Assembly (NCBI RefSeq): GCF_900107965.1
Contig: NZ_FNVU01000008.1
Span: forward strand, 310,001 to 374,000
Source: Actinacidiphila yanglinensis
Lineage (GTDB): Bacteria; Actinomycetota; Actinomycetes; Streptomycetales; Streptomycetaceae
DNA length: 64,000 nt
Direction of reading: 5' to 3'
How positions within the stretch are numbered: the stretch's first letter is position 1; every line of letters starts with the position of its first letter. This document shows positions 39,606-49,600 of this stretch, piece by piece. Position numbers and translations under genes: made by a program. The notes beneath the pieces were generated by a model. It did no database searches. It worked only from the letters and a program-made list of their open reading frames with translations, and was not told the origin of the DNA.

Positions 39606-41138
39606 TGGGGAACCACTTCCGGTGCGGGCGGCGCCGCGACTCCCGCGAGCCACGCCGCCGCCGGGGCCACCGCCGCGTGGGAGGTGCCCACCGCCGCGTG
39701 GGAGGTACTGCTGCCGTCGCTGGACGTCGCACGCCGCGGGCGGGGCCGCGCGCTGCAGTCGGCGCTGCGCGAGGAGGTGCGGTCGGGGCGGCTGGCGGCC
39801 GGGGTGCGGATGCCGTCGAGCCGGGCGCTGGCCGCCGACCTCGGGGTGTCGCGGGGCGTGGTGACCGACGCGTACGAGCAGTTGACCGCCGAGGGCTACC
39901 TGACCGGGCGGCGGGGTTCGGGCACGTGGGTGGCTCGCACCGCGGCCGGCCCCGCCGTACCGGCCGTGAGCGGCTTCGCAACGGACGACCGGGGCGGCCC
40001 GGCGGATCTGCGGCCCGGCCTGCCGGACCTCTCGCTCTTCCCGCGGGCGGCCTGGTCCGCCGCGCACCGCAGGATCGTCGCGCAGTTGCCGCACCGCGCG
40101 TTCGGCTACCCCGATCCGCGCGGGCTGCCCGAGCTGCGGCAGGCACTGGCCGAACTCCTCGTCCGGCGGCGGTGCGTGGCCGCGGAGCCGGACCAGGTGA
40201 TGGTGGTCTCGGGGGTGGCCCAGGCGCACACGCTGCTCGGCATGGTGCTGCACGCCCGGGGCGAGCGCGCGGTCGCCGTGGAGGACCCGGGCAGCCCGGA
40301 ACACCACGCACTGCTGGCCGCGGTGGGGCTGTCGGCCGTGCCGGTGCCGGTCGGACCCGACGGGTTGCGGGTGGACGCCCTGGCGGCCTCCGGGGTGCGC
40401 TCGGTGATCGCGACGCCCAGCCACCAGTTCCCCTCGGGCGTGGCGTACTCGGCGTCGCGGCGTGCCGAACTGGCCGCGTGGGCCCGGTCGGTGGACGGTC
40501 TCGTGATCGAGGACGACTACGACGGCGACTTCCGCTACGACCGCGCGCCGGTCGGCGCGCTGCAGGGCCTCGCGCCCGGCCACGTCGCGTACACCGGGTC
40601 GGTGAGCAAGTCCCTGGCGCCGGGGCTGCGGCTGGGCTGGCTGGTGGCCCCGGCCGACGTGGTCGAGGAGGCGGCGGCCCGCAAGCGGACCATGGATCTG
40701 GGCAACCCCGTCACCGAGCAGGCCGTCCTCGCGGAGTTCCTCACCACCGGCCAGTACGACCGGCAGTTGCGGCGCTGCCAGCGGCTGTACCGGCTGCGGC
40801 GGGACGCGCTGGTCGCCGCCCTGGCCGAGCACCTGCCCGGCGCGCGGGTCAGCGGCATCGCGGCCGGGCTGCACGCGATCGTCACGCTGCCGGCGGGCTA
40901 CGGGCCGCAGGAGCGGTTCCTCGCGCGGGCCGCGGCGGCGGGGGTGCGGCTGCGTCCGCTGTCGGACTACACCGCCGGGCCCGCTCCCCGGCAGGCCGCC
41001 GGGGACGAGGTCGACCTCGTGGTCGGCTACGCGCATCTCGCGCCGGAGGCGATCGCCCGCGCGGTGCGCCTGCTGGGCGCGCCACCTGCGGGGACGACCC
41101 GGACTCACCCGAGATCGGCGAAACCCACGAAAAGGTGA
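39597..41138 (+). CDS. MocR/PdxR-family regulator
   Basis: A 513-residue fusion of a GntR-type winged helix and a class I aminotransferase-like domain. The HTH is GRALQSALREEVRSGRLAAGVRMPSSRALAADLGVSRGVVTDAYEQLTAEGYL (about 49-101). The PLP Lys is in TGSVSKSLAPGLRLGW. SYP-like GYPDPRGLPELRQALA and IEDDYDGDFRYDR are typical. The protein is a PLP-dependent sensor, not an active transaminase. Just before the HTH is a 7-residue duplication (TAAWEVP/TAAWEVL) from a 21-base tandem repeat at 39667-39706, which lengthens the N-terminus. Confidence 0.92.
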   Translation: MESWGTTSGAGGAATPASHAAAGATAAWEVPTAAWEVLLPSLDVARRGRGRALQSALREEVRSGRLAAGVRMPSSRALAADLGVSRGVVTDAYEQLTAEGYLTGRRGSGTWVARTAAGPAVPAVSGFATDDRGGPADLRPGLPDLSLFPRAAWSAAHRRIVAQLPHRAFGYPDPRGLPELRQALAELLVRRRCVAAEPDQVMVVSGVAQAHTLLGMVLHARGERAVAVEDPGSPEHHALLAAVGLSAVPVPVGPDGLRVDALAASGVRSVIATPSHQFPSGVAYSASRRAELAAWARSVDGLVIEDDYDGDFRYDRAPVGALQGLAPGHVAYTGSVSKSLAPGLRLGWLVAPADVVEEAAARKRTMDLGNPVTEQAVLAEFLTTGQYDRQLRRCQRLYRLRRDALVAALAEHLPGARVSGIAAGLHAIVTLPAGYGPQERFLARAAAAGVRLRPLSDYTAGPAPRQAAGDEVDLVVGYAHLAPEAIARAVRLLGAPPAGTTRTHPRSAKPTKR

Positions 41139-41219
41139 GTTAACCGAAAAGATCGCCCCTTTACCGTCCGGTCATGGTGTGTTCGTGATCGCGCAACACG
41201 TCTTCGGCATGGTGGCCGT

Positions 41220-42674
41220 ATGCCGCATTCGACCTCCTCTGCCTCCGCCCCCGCACGGCGCCGTCACTGGGGCCGTGAACTCGCCGAAGTAGCTGCGCTG
41301 TTCGCCGCGATGGCCGTCGCCGACTGCGTGGCCGACCTGGTCAACGACGGCCCCGACGGGAGAGTGCTGCTGATCACCTCGGCGGCCGGGCTGCTGCTCG
41401 CCGCGGGCTTCCACCTGTGGTGGACCGGACGGCACGGCGACACCGGTGAGCGCGCGCAGGCACACACCCGGAACGCCGACCACCCGCTGCTTCCGGCAGC
41501 CATCGCCCCCGCGCCCTCCTCCGCGTCGGTTCCCGGCCCGACCACGCTGTGGCGGATGCGGACGACCGTACGGGACGCGCCGGGCACCCTCGGCGCCGTG
41601 TGCACGGCGCTGGCGGCCGGCCGGGTCGACATCGTCACCCTCCAGACGCACCCGCTGGCCGACGCCACCGTGGACGAGTTCCTGCTGCGGGCGCCGTCCG
41701 GGGTTCCCGCGGCCGCGCTCGCCCTGACCGTCGCCGACGCCGGCGGCACCGACACCTGGCTGGAGCGGGCCGACGCGCACGACCTGGTCGACATGCCCAC
41801 CCGGATGCTCACCCTGGCCACCCGGACCGCGCTGGACGCGGCCGAACTCCCGCTGGCGTTGCGGCAGCTCTTCGGCCGCTGCACGATCGGCTCGACCCCC
41901 GCGGGGCAGCACGACGAGCAGCAGGACGAACGCCAGGAGCGGCCGGACGGCCCGGACGGAGAGCGGCGCGGGGACGGCGGGTCCGAGGACGCGCCGACCG
42001 TGATGCGGCTGCGAGACCCGTCCGGCGGCATGATCACCGTACGCCGCGAGCATCTGCCCTTCACGCCCACCGAGTTCGCCCGCGCCCGGGCCCTGGTCGA
42101 GCTGGACGCCCGGCTCGGCGTGCGCATGCCGCACCGCCGGGACGTGCTGACCCTGCCCGAGGGCAACGAGATCAGCCTGCGCCGGGCCCGCCCCGAGGAC
42201 CACACGGCGGCGCTCGCCCTGCACGAGCGCTGCTCGCCCGCCACGCTCGCCCAGCGCTACCACGGCCCGGTCGCCGACGCCGACCGCTATCTCGCCCACC
42301 TGCTCAGCCCGCGCTTCGGCCAGTCCCTCGCGGTGGAGACCGCCTCCGGCCGCCTGGTCGCACTGGGCCACCTGCTCTGGGACGGCGACGAGAACGAGGT
42401 CGCGCTGCTGGTCGAGGACGACTGGCAGCGCCGCGGCATCGGCGCCGCCCTGCTGCGCAAGCTGGTCGAACTCGCGGTGGAGGCGGGCCGCGAGAGCGTC
42501 TACGCAGTGACCCGGTCCGCCAACACCGGCATGATCGCCACCATGCGCGAGCTGGACCTGCCGCTGGACTACCAGGTCGAGGACGGCACCCTCGTCGTCA
42601 CCGCCACGCTGCCCGCGCCGGCCGCCGGCGCACCCGCGCTGCTGCCCTGGACGGTGATCGACCGTCCGGTGTGA
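41220..42674 (+). CDS. TM-ACT-GNAT fusion protein
   Basis: A 484-residue fusion. A hydrophobic segment covers about 48-67 (GRVLLITSAAGLLLAAGFHLWW). An ACT-like domain follows at about 109-170 (LWRMRTTVRDAPGTLGAVCTALAAGRVDIVTLQTHPL). A linker rich in Asp/Glu/Arg (residues ~215-255) leads to a C-terminal GNAT domain at about 315-460 (ISLRRARPEDHTAAL, VEDDWQRRGIGAALLRKLVELA). ACT domains bind amino acids, so an amino-acid-gated acetyltransferase at the membrane is plausible. The ATG at 41220 opens MPHSTSSASAPARRR, with no strong ribosome site. The target is unknown. Confidence 0.8.
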   Translation: MPHSTSSASAPARRRHWGRELAEVAALFAAMAVADCVADLVNDGPDGRVLLITSAAGLLLAAGFHLWWTGRHGDTGERAQAHTRNADHPLLPAAIAPAPSSASVPGPTTLWRMRTTVRDAPGTLGAVCTALAAGRVDIVTLQTHPLADATVDEFLLRAPSGVPAAALALTVADAGGTDTWLERADAHDLVDMPTRMLTLATRTALDAAELPLALRQLFGRCTIGSTPAGQHDEQQDERQERPDGPDGERRGDGGSEDAPTVMRLRDPSGGMITVRREHLPFTPTEFARARALVELDARLGVRMPHRRDVLTLPEGNEISLRRARPEDHTAALALHERCSPATLAQRYHGPVADADRYLAHLLSPRFGQSLAVETASGRLVALGHLLWDGDENEVALLVEDDWQRRGIGAALLRKLVELAVEAGRESVYAVTRSANTGMIATMRELDLPLDYQVEDGTLVVTATLPAPAAGAPALLPWTVIDRPV

Positions 42675-42821
42675 CGAGACGGCGACCGGGCTCGTTTCCG
42701 GCCCGGCCCGGTCCGGCGAGCGTCCGGACCGGACCGTTCCGCCCGGGCCGGGCGGCCGGTCGCAGGTCGCGCAGGCAGTCCCGGGGTGACGCCGTACCAC
42801 TCGGCATACCAAGATGGCCGC

Positions 42822-44510
42822 ATGTCGACTCTCACCAACAACCCGCTGCCCCGCCAGGTCGCCGATGCCTACGTCGACGACCTGATCGCCCTCGACCCGA
42901 CCCTCGGTACGTACCTCGGCGCGCCGGGCAGTGCCCGCAGACTGCCGGACTACTCCCCCGACGGAGCCCGGGCGGTGGCCGACCTGGCGCGCGAGACCCT
43001 CGCCCGGCTGGCCGAGGCCGAGGCGCGGCCCGGCGGCGACAGCCCGGTGGAGCGACGCTGCGCCGGCCTGCTGCGCGGCGGGCTGTCGGCCGACCTGGAG
43101 GTCTACCAGGCCGACGAGCACCTCCGGACGGTCAGCAACATCAACTCGCCGCTGCACAGCATCCGCGAGACCTTCACCCTGATGCCCACCGAGACCGCCG
43201 CGGACCACGCCGACCTCGCCGCGCGACTGCGCGCGGTGCCCGCCTCGGTGGCCGGCTACCGGGCCTCGCTGGAAGCGGGCCTGGACCGCGGCCTGCTGGG
43301 CGGCCCGAAGCAGGTCGAGACCGTCATCGGGCAGATCGGCACGTGGGTCGGCGACGGCGCCGCGGGCAGCTGGTTCGCCCAGCTCACCGCGGACGGCCCG
43401 GCCGAGCTGCGCGCGGAGCTGGACGCGGCGGCGGCCGAGGCGGCGGCCGCCTTCGCGCAGATCCGCGACTGGCTGCGCGACACGTACGCGCCGGCCGTCG
43501 AGGGCGCTCCGGACACCGTGGGCCGCGAGCGCTACGCCCGCCTCTCGCGCTTCTGGAACGGCGCGGACCTGGACCTCGAAGAGGCGTACGCCTACGGCTG
43601 GTCGGAGTTCCACCGGCTGCTCGCGGAGATGGTCACGGAGGCGGGCAAGATCCTCCCCGACGGCGACCCGTGGCAGGTGATGCGCCACCTCGACGAGCAC
43701 GGCACCGTCATCGAGGGCGTGCCGGAGGTGCGCGCCTGGCTGCAGGAGCTGATGGACGAGGCGATCGGCGCGCTGGACGGCACGCACTTCGAACTCGCCG
43801 AGCGGGTCAAGAAGGTGGAGGCGTGCATCGCCCCGCCCGGGGGTGCCTCCGCGCCGTACTACACCGGACCGACCGAGGACTTCAGCCGCCCCGGCCGCAC
43901 CTGGCTGCCGACGATGGGCCGGACCCGCTTCCCCATCTACGACCTGGTCTCGACCTGGTACCACGAGGGCGTGCCCGGCCATCACCTCCAGCTCGCCCAG
44001 TGGACGCACATCGCCGAGAGCCTGTCCCGCTACCAGGCCACCGTCGGGCTGGTCAGCGCGAACGCGGAGGGCTGGGCGCTGTACGCGGAGCGGCTGATGG
44101 ACGAACTCGGCTTCCTCACCGACCCCGAGCGGCGGTTGGGGTACCTCGACGCGCAGATGATGCGCGCGGTGCGGGTGATCATCGACATCGGCATGCACCT
44201 GGAGCTGACCATCCCGGCCGACTCGCCGTTCCACCCCGGGGAGCGCTGGACGCCGGAGTTGGGCCACGCCTTCCTCGCCGCCCACAGCGGCAGCCCCGCC
44301 GACACGGTCGAGAGCGAGCTGATCCGCTACCTCGGCATGCCCGCCCAGGCGATCGGCTACAAGATGGGCGAGCGCACCTGGCTGGCCGGGCGGGCCGCCG
44401 CCCGTGCTGCTCGGGGCGACGCCTTCGACCTGAAGGCATGGCACATGGCCGCGCTGTCGCTGGGCTCCCTGGGCCTGGACGATCTCCTCGTGGAGCTGTC
44501 CGCGCTGTAG
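42822..44510 (+). CDS. DUF885 family metallohydrolase-like protein
   Basis: A 562-residue cytoplasmic protein of the DUF885 family. It shares the HExxH-like zinc site: HEGVPGHHLQLAQW at about 384-397, followed by the third-ligand region SANAEGWALYAERLMDELG. Family members are thought to be metallopeptidases. The N-terminus MSTLTNNPLPRQVADAYVDDLIALDPTLGTYLG is the usual one. No ribosome site lies near the ATG at 42822, so it may be leaderless. The substrate is unknown. Confidence 0.88.
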   Translation: MSTLTNNPLPRQVADAYVDDLIALDPTLGTYLGAPGSARRLPDYSPDGARAVADLARETLARLAEAEARPGGDSPVERRCAGLLRGGLSADLEVYQADEHLRTVSNINSPLHSIRETFTLMPTETAADHADLAARLRAVPASVAGYRASLEAGLDRGLLGGPKQVETVIGQIGTWVGDGAAGSWFAQLTADGPAELRAELDAAAAEAAAAFAQIRDWLRDTYAPAVEGAPDTVGRERYARLSRFWNGADLDLEEAYAYGWSEFHRLLAEMVTEAGKILPDGDPWQVMRHLDEHGTVIEGVPEVRAWLQELMDEAIGALDGTHFELAERVKKVEACIAPPGGASAPYYTGPTEDFSRPGRTWLPTMGRTRFPIYDLVSTWYHEGVPGHHLQLAQWTHIAESLSRYQATVGLVSANAEGWALYAERLMDELGFLTDPERRLGYLDAQMMRAVRVIIDIGMHLELTIPADSPFHPGERWTPELGHAFLAAHSGSPADTVESELIRYLGMPAQAIGYKMGERTWLAGRAAARAARGDAFDLKAWHMAALSLGSLGLDDLLVELSAL

Positions 44511-44771
44511 TGGTGCGGGCGGGGCCGTCGCGCCCGCGGCGTGCTCCCGGGGCACGTGGGGTCCGGCTCGAACCGGGCCCCGCCGGCCCGCTCCGCGCAC
44601 CGTCCCGCGGGCCCCGGTGAGCAGTGCGCGGGACGCCCTCCCGGGGCGAGTGACCAGGGCGTAGGGTGCCGGATAGGGGGTCTCGGTGTTCCTCACGCGC
44701 GCCTTCCGGGTGTCGTGCGGGCCGGGTCCGGCTCCTGCTTCCTTCCGTTGGCGACAAGGCGGTTCGGCCCG
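44511..44771. other. Intergenic region, promoter of the GNAT gene
   Basis: About 260 bases with several GC palindromes and no gene. GGATAG at about 44671-44676 may be a -10. CCGG, CTCGAA, CCGG at 44568-44582 looks like a tRNA T arm but has no tRNA around it. Confidence 0.35.
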
Positions 44772-45296
44772 ATGACTCTGCACGCTTCCCACGACGCCGG
44801 GAGCCTGGTGCTCACCCAGGGCCGGCTCACCCTGCGCGAGCAGCTTCCTGGGGAGGCCGCGCTGCTGGCCGACGGCAAGCCCGGGGCGCTCACCTGGATC
44901 GACGGGGTGCCGGGCGAGGGCACGATGAGCGCGGCGTCGATGACGGTCGCCGCCGCCGGCGCGGGGGTCTACCATCCCGGCTGGGGGCTGTTCGCGATCC
45001 AGCGCACCGAGGACCGGATCGCCGTCGGCGGCGTCGGCTTCCACGGCCCGCCGGACCGCGGCGCGGTCGAGATCGGCTACGACCTGTCGGAGTCCGGCCG
45101 GGGAGCGGGCTGGGCGACCGACGCGGCCCGTGCCCTGTGCCAGTGGGCACTGGGCCAGCCGGAGGTGGTGGTCGTCCTGGCCACCACCGAGCCGGGCAAC
45201 CTCGCCTCGCAGAAGGTCCTGGAGCGGATCGGCTTCGAGCGCGTCGCGAACCGCGGGGACCTGTGGTCGTACGAGCTGACCACGATGCCGGAGTGA
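44772..45296 (+). CDS. RimJ-like GNAT acetyltransferase
   Basis: A 174-residue GNAT enzyme of the RimJ/RimL-like Acetyltransf_3 group: LTLREQLPGEAALLADG, IGYDLSESGRGAGWATDAARALCQWAL, and ATTEPGNLASQKVLERIGFERVAN. This is the pattern of enzymes acetylating protein N-termini or antibiotics. The ATG at 44772 is chosen because the preceding frame lacks motifs. The target is unknown. It converges with the rhodanese gene. Confidence 0.88.
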   Translation: MTLHASHDAGSLVLTQGRLTLREQLPGEAALLADGKPGALTWIDGVPGEGTMSAASMTVAAAGAGVYHPGWGLFAIQRTEDRIAVGGVGFHGPPDRGAVEIGYDLSESGRGAGWATDAARALCQWALGQPEVVVVLATTEPGNLASQKVLERIGFERVANRGDLWSYELTTMPE

Positions 45297-45358
45297 CGGC
45301 GGGGGTTCCGCCGGCGGGACACGTCTGACGGCGGGCCCCTCCGCGACGGTGTCCCGGG

Positions 45359-45373
45359 CCGCCGTCTCGGCGG
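45359..45373. terminator. Hairpin between convergent genes
   Basis: CCGCCG (45359-45364), TCT, CGGCGG (45368-45373): a perfect 6-bp stem with a 3-base loop between the GNAT and rhodanese stops. Confidence 0.45.
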
Positions 45374-45389
45374 TGAGGGCGCCGGGGGG

Positions 45390-46037
45390 TCAGCAGCCGC
45401 ACACGTCGGCGACGACGGGCGCCGTCAGCGGGTCCGGGTCGCGGCGGGCAGGGCCGTCGGCGGTGGAGTAGCCGAGGCCCTCGCGGATCCAGTACTCCAT
45501 GCCGCCCAGCATCTCCTTGACCCGGTAGCCGCGTTGGGCCAGGGCGAGCGCCGCGCGGGCGGCGCCGTTGCAGGCCGGGCCCCAGCAGTGGACGACGACG
45601 GGCCGGGCCGGGTCGAGGAAGGTCGTGGCCAGCCGCGGGATCTCTGCGGTGGGCAGGTGCACGGCACCGGGGATGTGGCCTTGGTCCCACGCCTCGGTGC
45701 TGCGGGTGTCGACCAGCGTGAACCCGGGGTCGCCGCCGGCGGCGAGCGCGGCGGCCACGTCGGAGACGTCGGTGTGGAAGGCGAGGCTCGCGGCGAAGTA
45801 CGCGGCCGCCTCGGCGGGTGCGGCCGGGGGCGTGCTGAGCACGGGTCCGGCGGGTGCGGGTGCGGGTAGGGCGAGTTCGGGTACGGGTACGGCGAGTTCG
45901 GGTACGGGTGCGACTGATTCGGGGGCGGGGCACGCACTTTGGGGTGCGAGTGGAGTGAGTTCGACTGCGGGTGAGGCGAGTTCGGGTACGGCGGGTGATG
46001 GTCCGGGTGCGGCGGCGCTCTGCGTGGTGGCTGTCAT
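45390..46037 (-). CDS. Rhodanese-like sulfurtransferase with repetitive N-terminus
   Basis: A 215-residue protein. Residues ~1-80 are a Pro/Ala/Glu-rich segment with VPELA-x-P repeated three times, encoded by near-identical GCGAGTTCGGGTACGGG units at about 45880-46010. The C-terminal domain is a rhodanese: FTLVDTRSTEAWDQGHIPGAVHLP, then the active-site loop VHCWGPACNGAARAA with the persulfide Cys, and GYRVKEMLGGMEYWI. The last residues are CGC, which could be a second redox site. It is divergent from an Lrp/AsnC regulator. It is probably cytosolic. Confidence 0.88.
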   Translation of the reverse strand: MTATTQSAAAPGPSPAVPELASPAVELTPLAPQSACPAPESVAPVPELAVPVPELALPAPAPAGPVLSTPPAAPAEAAAYFAASLAFHTDVSDVAAALAAGGDPGFTLVDTRSTEAWDQGHIPGAVHLPTAEIPRLATTFLDPARPVVVHCWGPACNGAARAALALAQRGYRVKEMLGGMEYWIREGLGYSTADGPARRDPDPLTAPVVADVCGC

Positions 46038-46095
46038 GCCGGGAAATCTATGGCCCCCTCCCCGCGGGCTGAAGGCGGATTCCCCGGCGCTCTTC

Positions 46096-46124
46096 TTGAT
46101 CGACCGGGCTTTCCCTGGTATCGC
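46096..46124 (+). promoter_or_regulatory. Promoter of the Lrp/AsnC gene
   Basis: TTGATC (46096-46101) and TATCGC (46119-46124) are spaced by 17 bp, and the ATG at 46131 lies 7 bases after the -10, so the mRNA is likely leaderless. ATTCCCC (46079-46085) and GGGGAAT (46126-46132) flank the promoter as an inverted repeat that could be an AsnC-type binding site. Confidence 0.6.
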
Positions 46125-46130
46125 TGGGGA

Positions 46131-46577
46131 ATGACCACGTTTTCCCTTGACGCGACGGACTGGCGGCTGCTGGCGGCCCTGCAGGAGGACGCGCGGGCGA
46201 GCTACGCGGAGTTGGCCCGGGTCGTCGCGATGTCCGCCAGCGCCGTCACCGAGCGGGTGCGGCGGCTGGAGGAGGCGGGGGTGATCGCCGGGTACTCCGC
46301 CGTGATCGACCCCGAGCGGGTCGGCCTGCCGGTGCTGGCGCTGGTGCGGCTGCGCTATCCGCACGGCAACTACAAGCCCTTCCACGACCTGCTCGACACC
46401 ACCCCCGAGGTGCTGGAGGCCCACCACGTCACCGGCGACGACTGCTTCGTGATGAAGGTCGCGGCGCGGTCGATGCGGCACCTGGAGGAGGTGACCGGGC
46501 GGATCTCCGGGCTCGGCGCGGTCACCACGAGCGTGGTCTACTCCTCGCCGCTGGCACGCCGCCCGCTCGTCCTGTGA
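46131..46577 (+). CDS. Lrp/AsnC-family regulator
   Basis: A 148-residue Lrp-type regulator. The helix-turn-helix is LDATDWRLLAALQEDARASYAELARVVAMSASAVTERVRRLEEAGVI (residues 6-52). The RAM effector domain follows, with HHVTGDDCFVMKVAARSMRHLEEV. Its ligand should be an amino acid. It is divergent from the rhodanese gene, the probable target, with 93 bases between. Confidence 0.92.
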   Translation: MTTFSLDATDWRLLAALQEDARASYAELARVVAMSASAVTERVRRLEEAGVIAGYSAVIDPERVGLPVLALVRLRYPHGNYKPFHDLLDTTPEVLEAHHVTGDDCFVMKVAARSMRHLEEVTGRISGLGAVTTSVVYSSPLARRPLVL

Positions 46578-46640
46578 CGCCGCGGCCGCGCCGGCCGGCG
46601 GAATCCCTCGCAACAGGCCCGGGCGCGGCGAGGGATACCG

Positions 46641-49600
46641 TCAGCGTGCGCCGGTGTGCATCCGCACGCTCGACCCGTCCTTGTCCTTGACCACCCGCAG
46701 TTGGGCGGGAATGCGGTGGCGCAGGTCCGCGACGTGGCTGACGATGCCGACGGCGCGGTCGCGGGCGCGCAGCCCGTCCAGGACGTCGAGCACCTCGTCG
46801 AGGGTCTGCTCGTCCAGGCTGCCGAAGCCCTCGTCGATGAAGAGGGTGTCCAGCCGGACCCCGCCCGCCTCGTCGGTGACGACGTCGGCCAGGCCCAGGG
46901 CCAGCGCGAGCGAGGCGAAGAACGTCTCGCCGCCCGAGAGCGTCGCGGTGTCGCGCTCGGTGCCGGTCCAGGCGTCCACCACCATCAGGCCGAGGCCCGA
47001 CTTGGCCCGGTGGCCCGCGCGGGCGTCGCTGTGCACGAGCGTGTACCGGCCCGCGGACATCCGCTGCAGCCGCACCCCCGCCGCCGCGGCGACCTGTTCC
47101 AGCCGGGCGGCCAGGACGTAGGTCTCCAGCTCCATCCGGTACTGGTTCTCGGCGGAGTTGCCCGCGACCAGGTCCGCCAGCCGCTTGAGGCGGCTGAACT
47201 CCTCACGCGCCGGGGCGAGTTCACGTACCCGCGAGGTGCCCTCGGCGGTCAGCCGGTCGAGTTCCCGGCAGCGCGTGGCGGCGGCCGACTCCGCGGAGGA
47301 GGCGTCCCGCAACCGGCGGTGCGCGGCCTGCGCGCTCTGCTGCGCGCCGTCGGGATCGGCGGGCGGCAGCGCGGCGGCGGCAGCCGGTTCGGGCGCGGCC
47401 AGCGCCGCCTCGATCGCGGCCTCCTCGCGCGCCCAGGCGGCCACCTCCCGCTCGGTTCGGGCGAGTTCGGCCGGTGGCAGCAGCGCCGCGGCGGCTTCCG
47501 CGGCAGACCCGAACCCCGCCGCCGCGGCAGCTTGCGCGAGCGCCGCCACCGCCTCCGCGAGCCGCCGCTCGCCGTCGATGCGCTCCCGCGCCGCGTCCGC
47601 CGCCAGGTCCAGCAGCCCGACGCGCGCGGTCAGGGACGCGTGCCGGGCCCGTACGGTCGCGTGGCCCGCGCGGATCCGGGCGAGTTCGGCGGCCAACCGC
47701 TGGTGCTGCTCGTCCAGTTCCTCCCGCCGGGAGGTGCGGGCGGCGCTGCGGCTGAGCGCGCCTTCCCGCTGCGCGGTGCGGCGTTCACGTTCCTCCTCCG
47801 CGCGGGCGAGGGCGCGGCGGGCCTCCGTGAGGTCCCCGGCGGACCGTACGGCGGCGGCATGCTCGGCCTCGGACTCGGCGCAGGCGGCAGCGAGTTCGGC
47901 GTACGGCGCGGCTCCGGCCGAGGCGGCGGCCGCGTCGCGTGCGGCCCGCAGCCGGGCTGCTTCCGCTCCGGCCGTCTCGTACGCCGAACGGCGCTGCTCG
48001 TAGGCCGCGTTCGCCCTGTCCTCGTCGGCGGACGTGGTCCGGCGGCCGGCGCCGGGGCGGGCCGGGGCGGGGTGCTGCTCGGCGCCGCAGACCCGGCAGG
48101 GCTCCCCGTCGACCAGGCCGTCCGCCAACTCGGCGGCGATTCCCGCGATCCGGGCCTCCCGGGCGTCCTGCCACGCCTCGCGGGCCTCCGCGGCGCGGTC
48201 GCGGGCCTCGCGGGCGGCCTGCTCCGCGCGCTCCGTCCCCCGTGCCAGCCGGTCCCGTTCGGCCGCCGCGTCCCGCCGTCCGCGCGCCGCCTCGACCCTC
48301 CCGGCCAGTCCCTCCGCGCGTGCCGCCGCCTCAGCGGCCGCCTCCACCCGGCCCTGCAGCCGTCCCCGCTCCCGCGCCCAGCCCTCCAGCCACGCCTGCG
48401 CCTCCCGCACGGCGCCCTCGTCGGCCCGCTCCTCCCGCTCCAACAGCTCCCGCCGCCGGGCGATCTCCTCCAGCCGCGCCTCGGCCTCGCCCGCGCCGGC
48501 CAGGGAGCCCAGCTCCTCCCGCAACTCCCCCACCCTGCCCGCGATCGCGTCGACGGACAGCCGCCGCGGGGCGGGCGCGGACGCTTCCGCGGCGTCCGCA
48601 CGCCGGGGCCCGTACTGCGCCGGGACGCCGCGGACCGCTTCACCACCGGCCGCACCCGGCAACTCCTCCCCCGGGGCCGGACCGGACGGCCCACGGCGTG
48701 CGGACGCCTCACCCCGGCCGGCGCCGGCCCGGAACCCGTCGTGTGCCGCGCCGGAGGAACGGGAGGAACCCCGACCGGTCGCGGTCGGCGCGGCGGACGT
48801 CGGGTGCGTGTCCTGCGCGGGCAGCGCGATCGGGGTGACGGCGTCTGCGGGGAGATCGGCGGCGAGGAGCGCGGGGAGCTCGCCCGAACCGGCGAGCCGG
48901 CCGACCGCGGCCCGCTCCGCGGCGAGGGCCTCCGCGTGCCGGGCCGCTGCCTTGTCGTGCAGGCCGAGCGCGGGGTCGACGGCGAGGGCACGATGCGCGC
49001 GGTCGAGGCGGTCCCGGACGGCGGCGCGGGCGGGCCGTTGCCGGGCCGCGGCCGTCTCGCGGTCGAGGGCGTCGCGACGCCGCTGTTGCAGGGCCGCCAC
49101 CTCGCGCGCGACGGCGGCCGCTTCGGCCGCGGTGCGGTGCCCGTCCTCGGCGAGGCGTACGGCGCCGGCCGTCACGTCGTAGCGCTCGCGGGCTTCGCAG
49201 CGCAGGACGGCGGCCTCGGCGAGCAGGCCGGCGCCGAGTTCGGTCGCCGCGTCGCCCGCGGAGCCGACGTCGATGCCGGATCCGGGTCCGTCATCCGGTG
49301 CGCCGGAGGGATCGGACACGGACCCGGAGCCGTACGGCGCGCCGCCGTACCCCGCCGCCTGCCGCATCCGCGCGCCGAGTTGCCGCAGTTCACCGTCGCC
49401 TGCGGCCAGTTGCCGTTCCGCGTCGTGCCTGCGGTCGCGGAGCCACTGCTCGACGGCCTTGAAACGGCGCGTGTCGAAGAGCCGCCCGAGCAGCGCGGCG
49501 CGCTCCACCGCGCCCGCGCGCAGGAACGTCGCGAACTCGCCCTGCGGCAGCAGCACCACCTGGCAGAACTGCTCGCAGCTCATGCCGAGGAGCTGCCGCA

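Noticed and set aside
44568..44582. T-arm-like CCGG-CTCGAA-CCGG
   Set aside because: No acceptor, D or anticodon arm surrounds it; it is a chance hairpin.
41172..45044. A 1,290-codon minus-strand frame
   Set aside because: This is the complement of the ACT-GNAT and DUF885 genes, with no ribosome site or domain.
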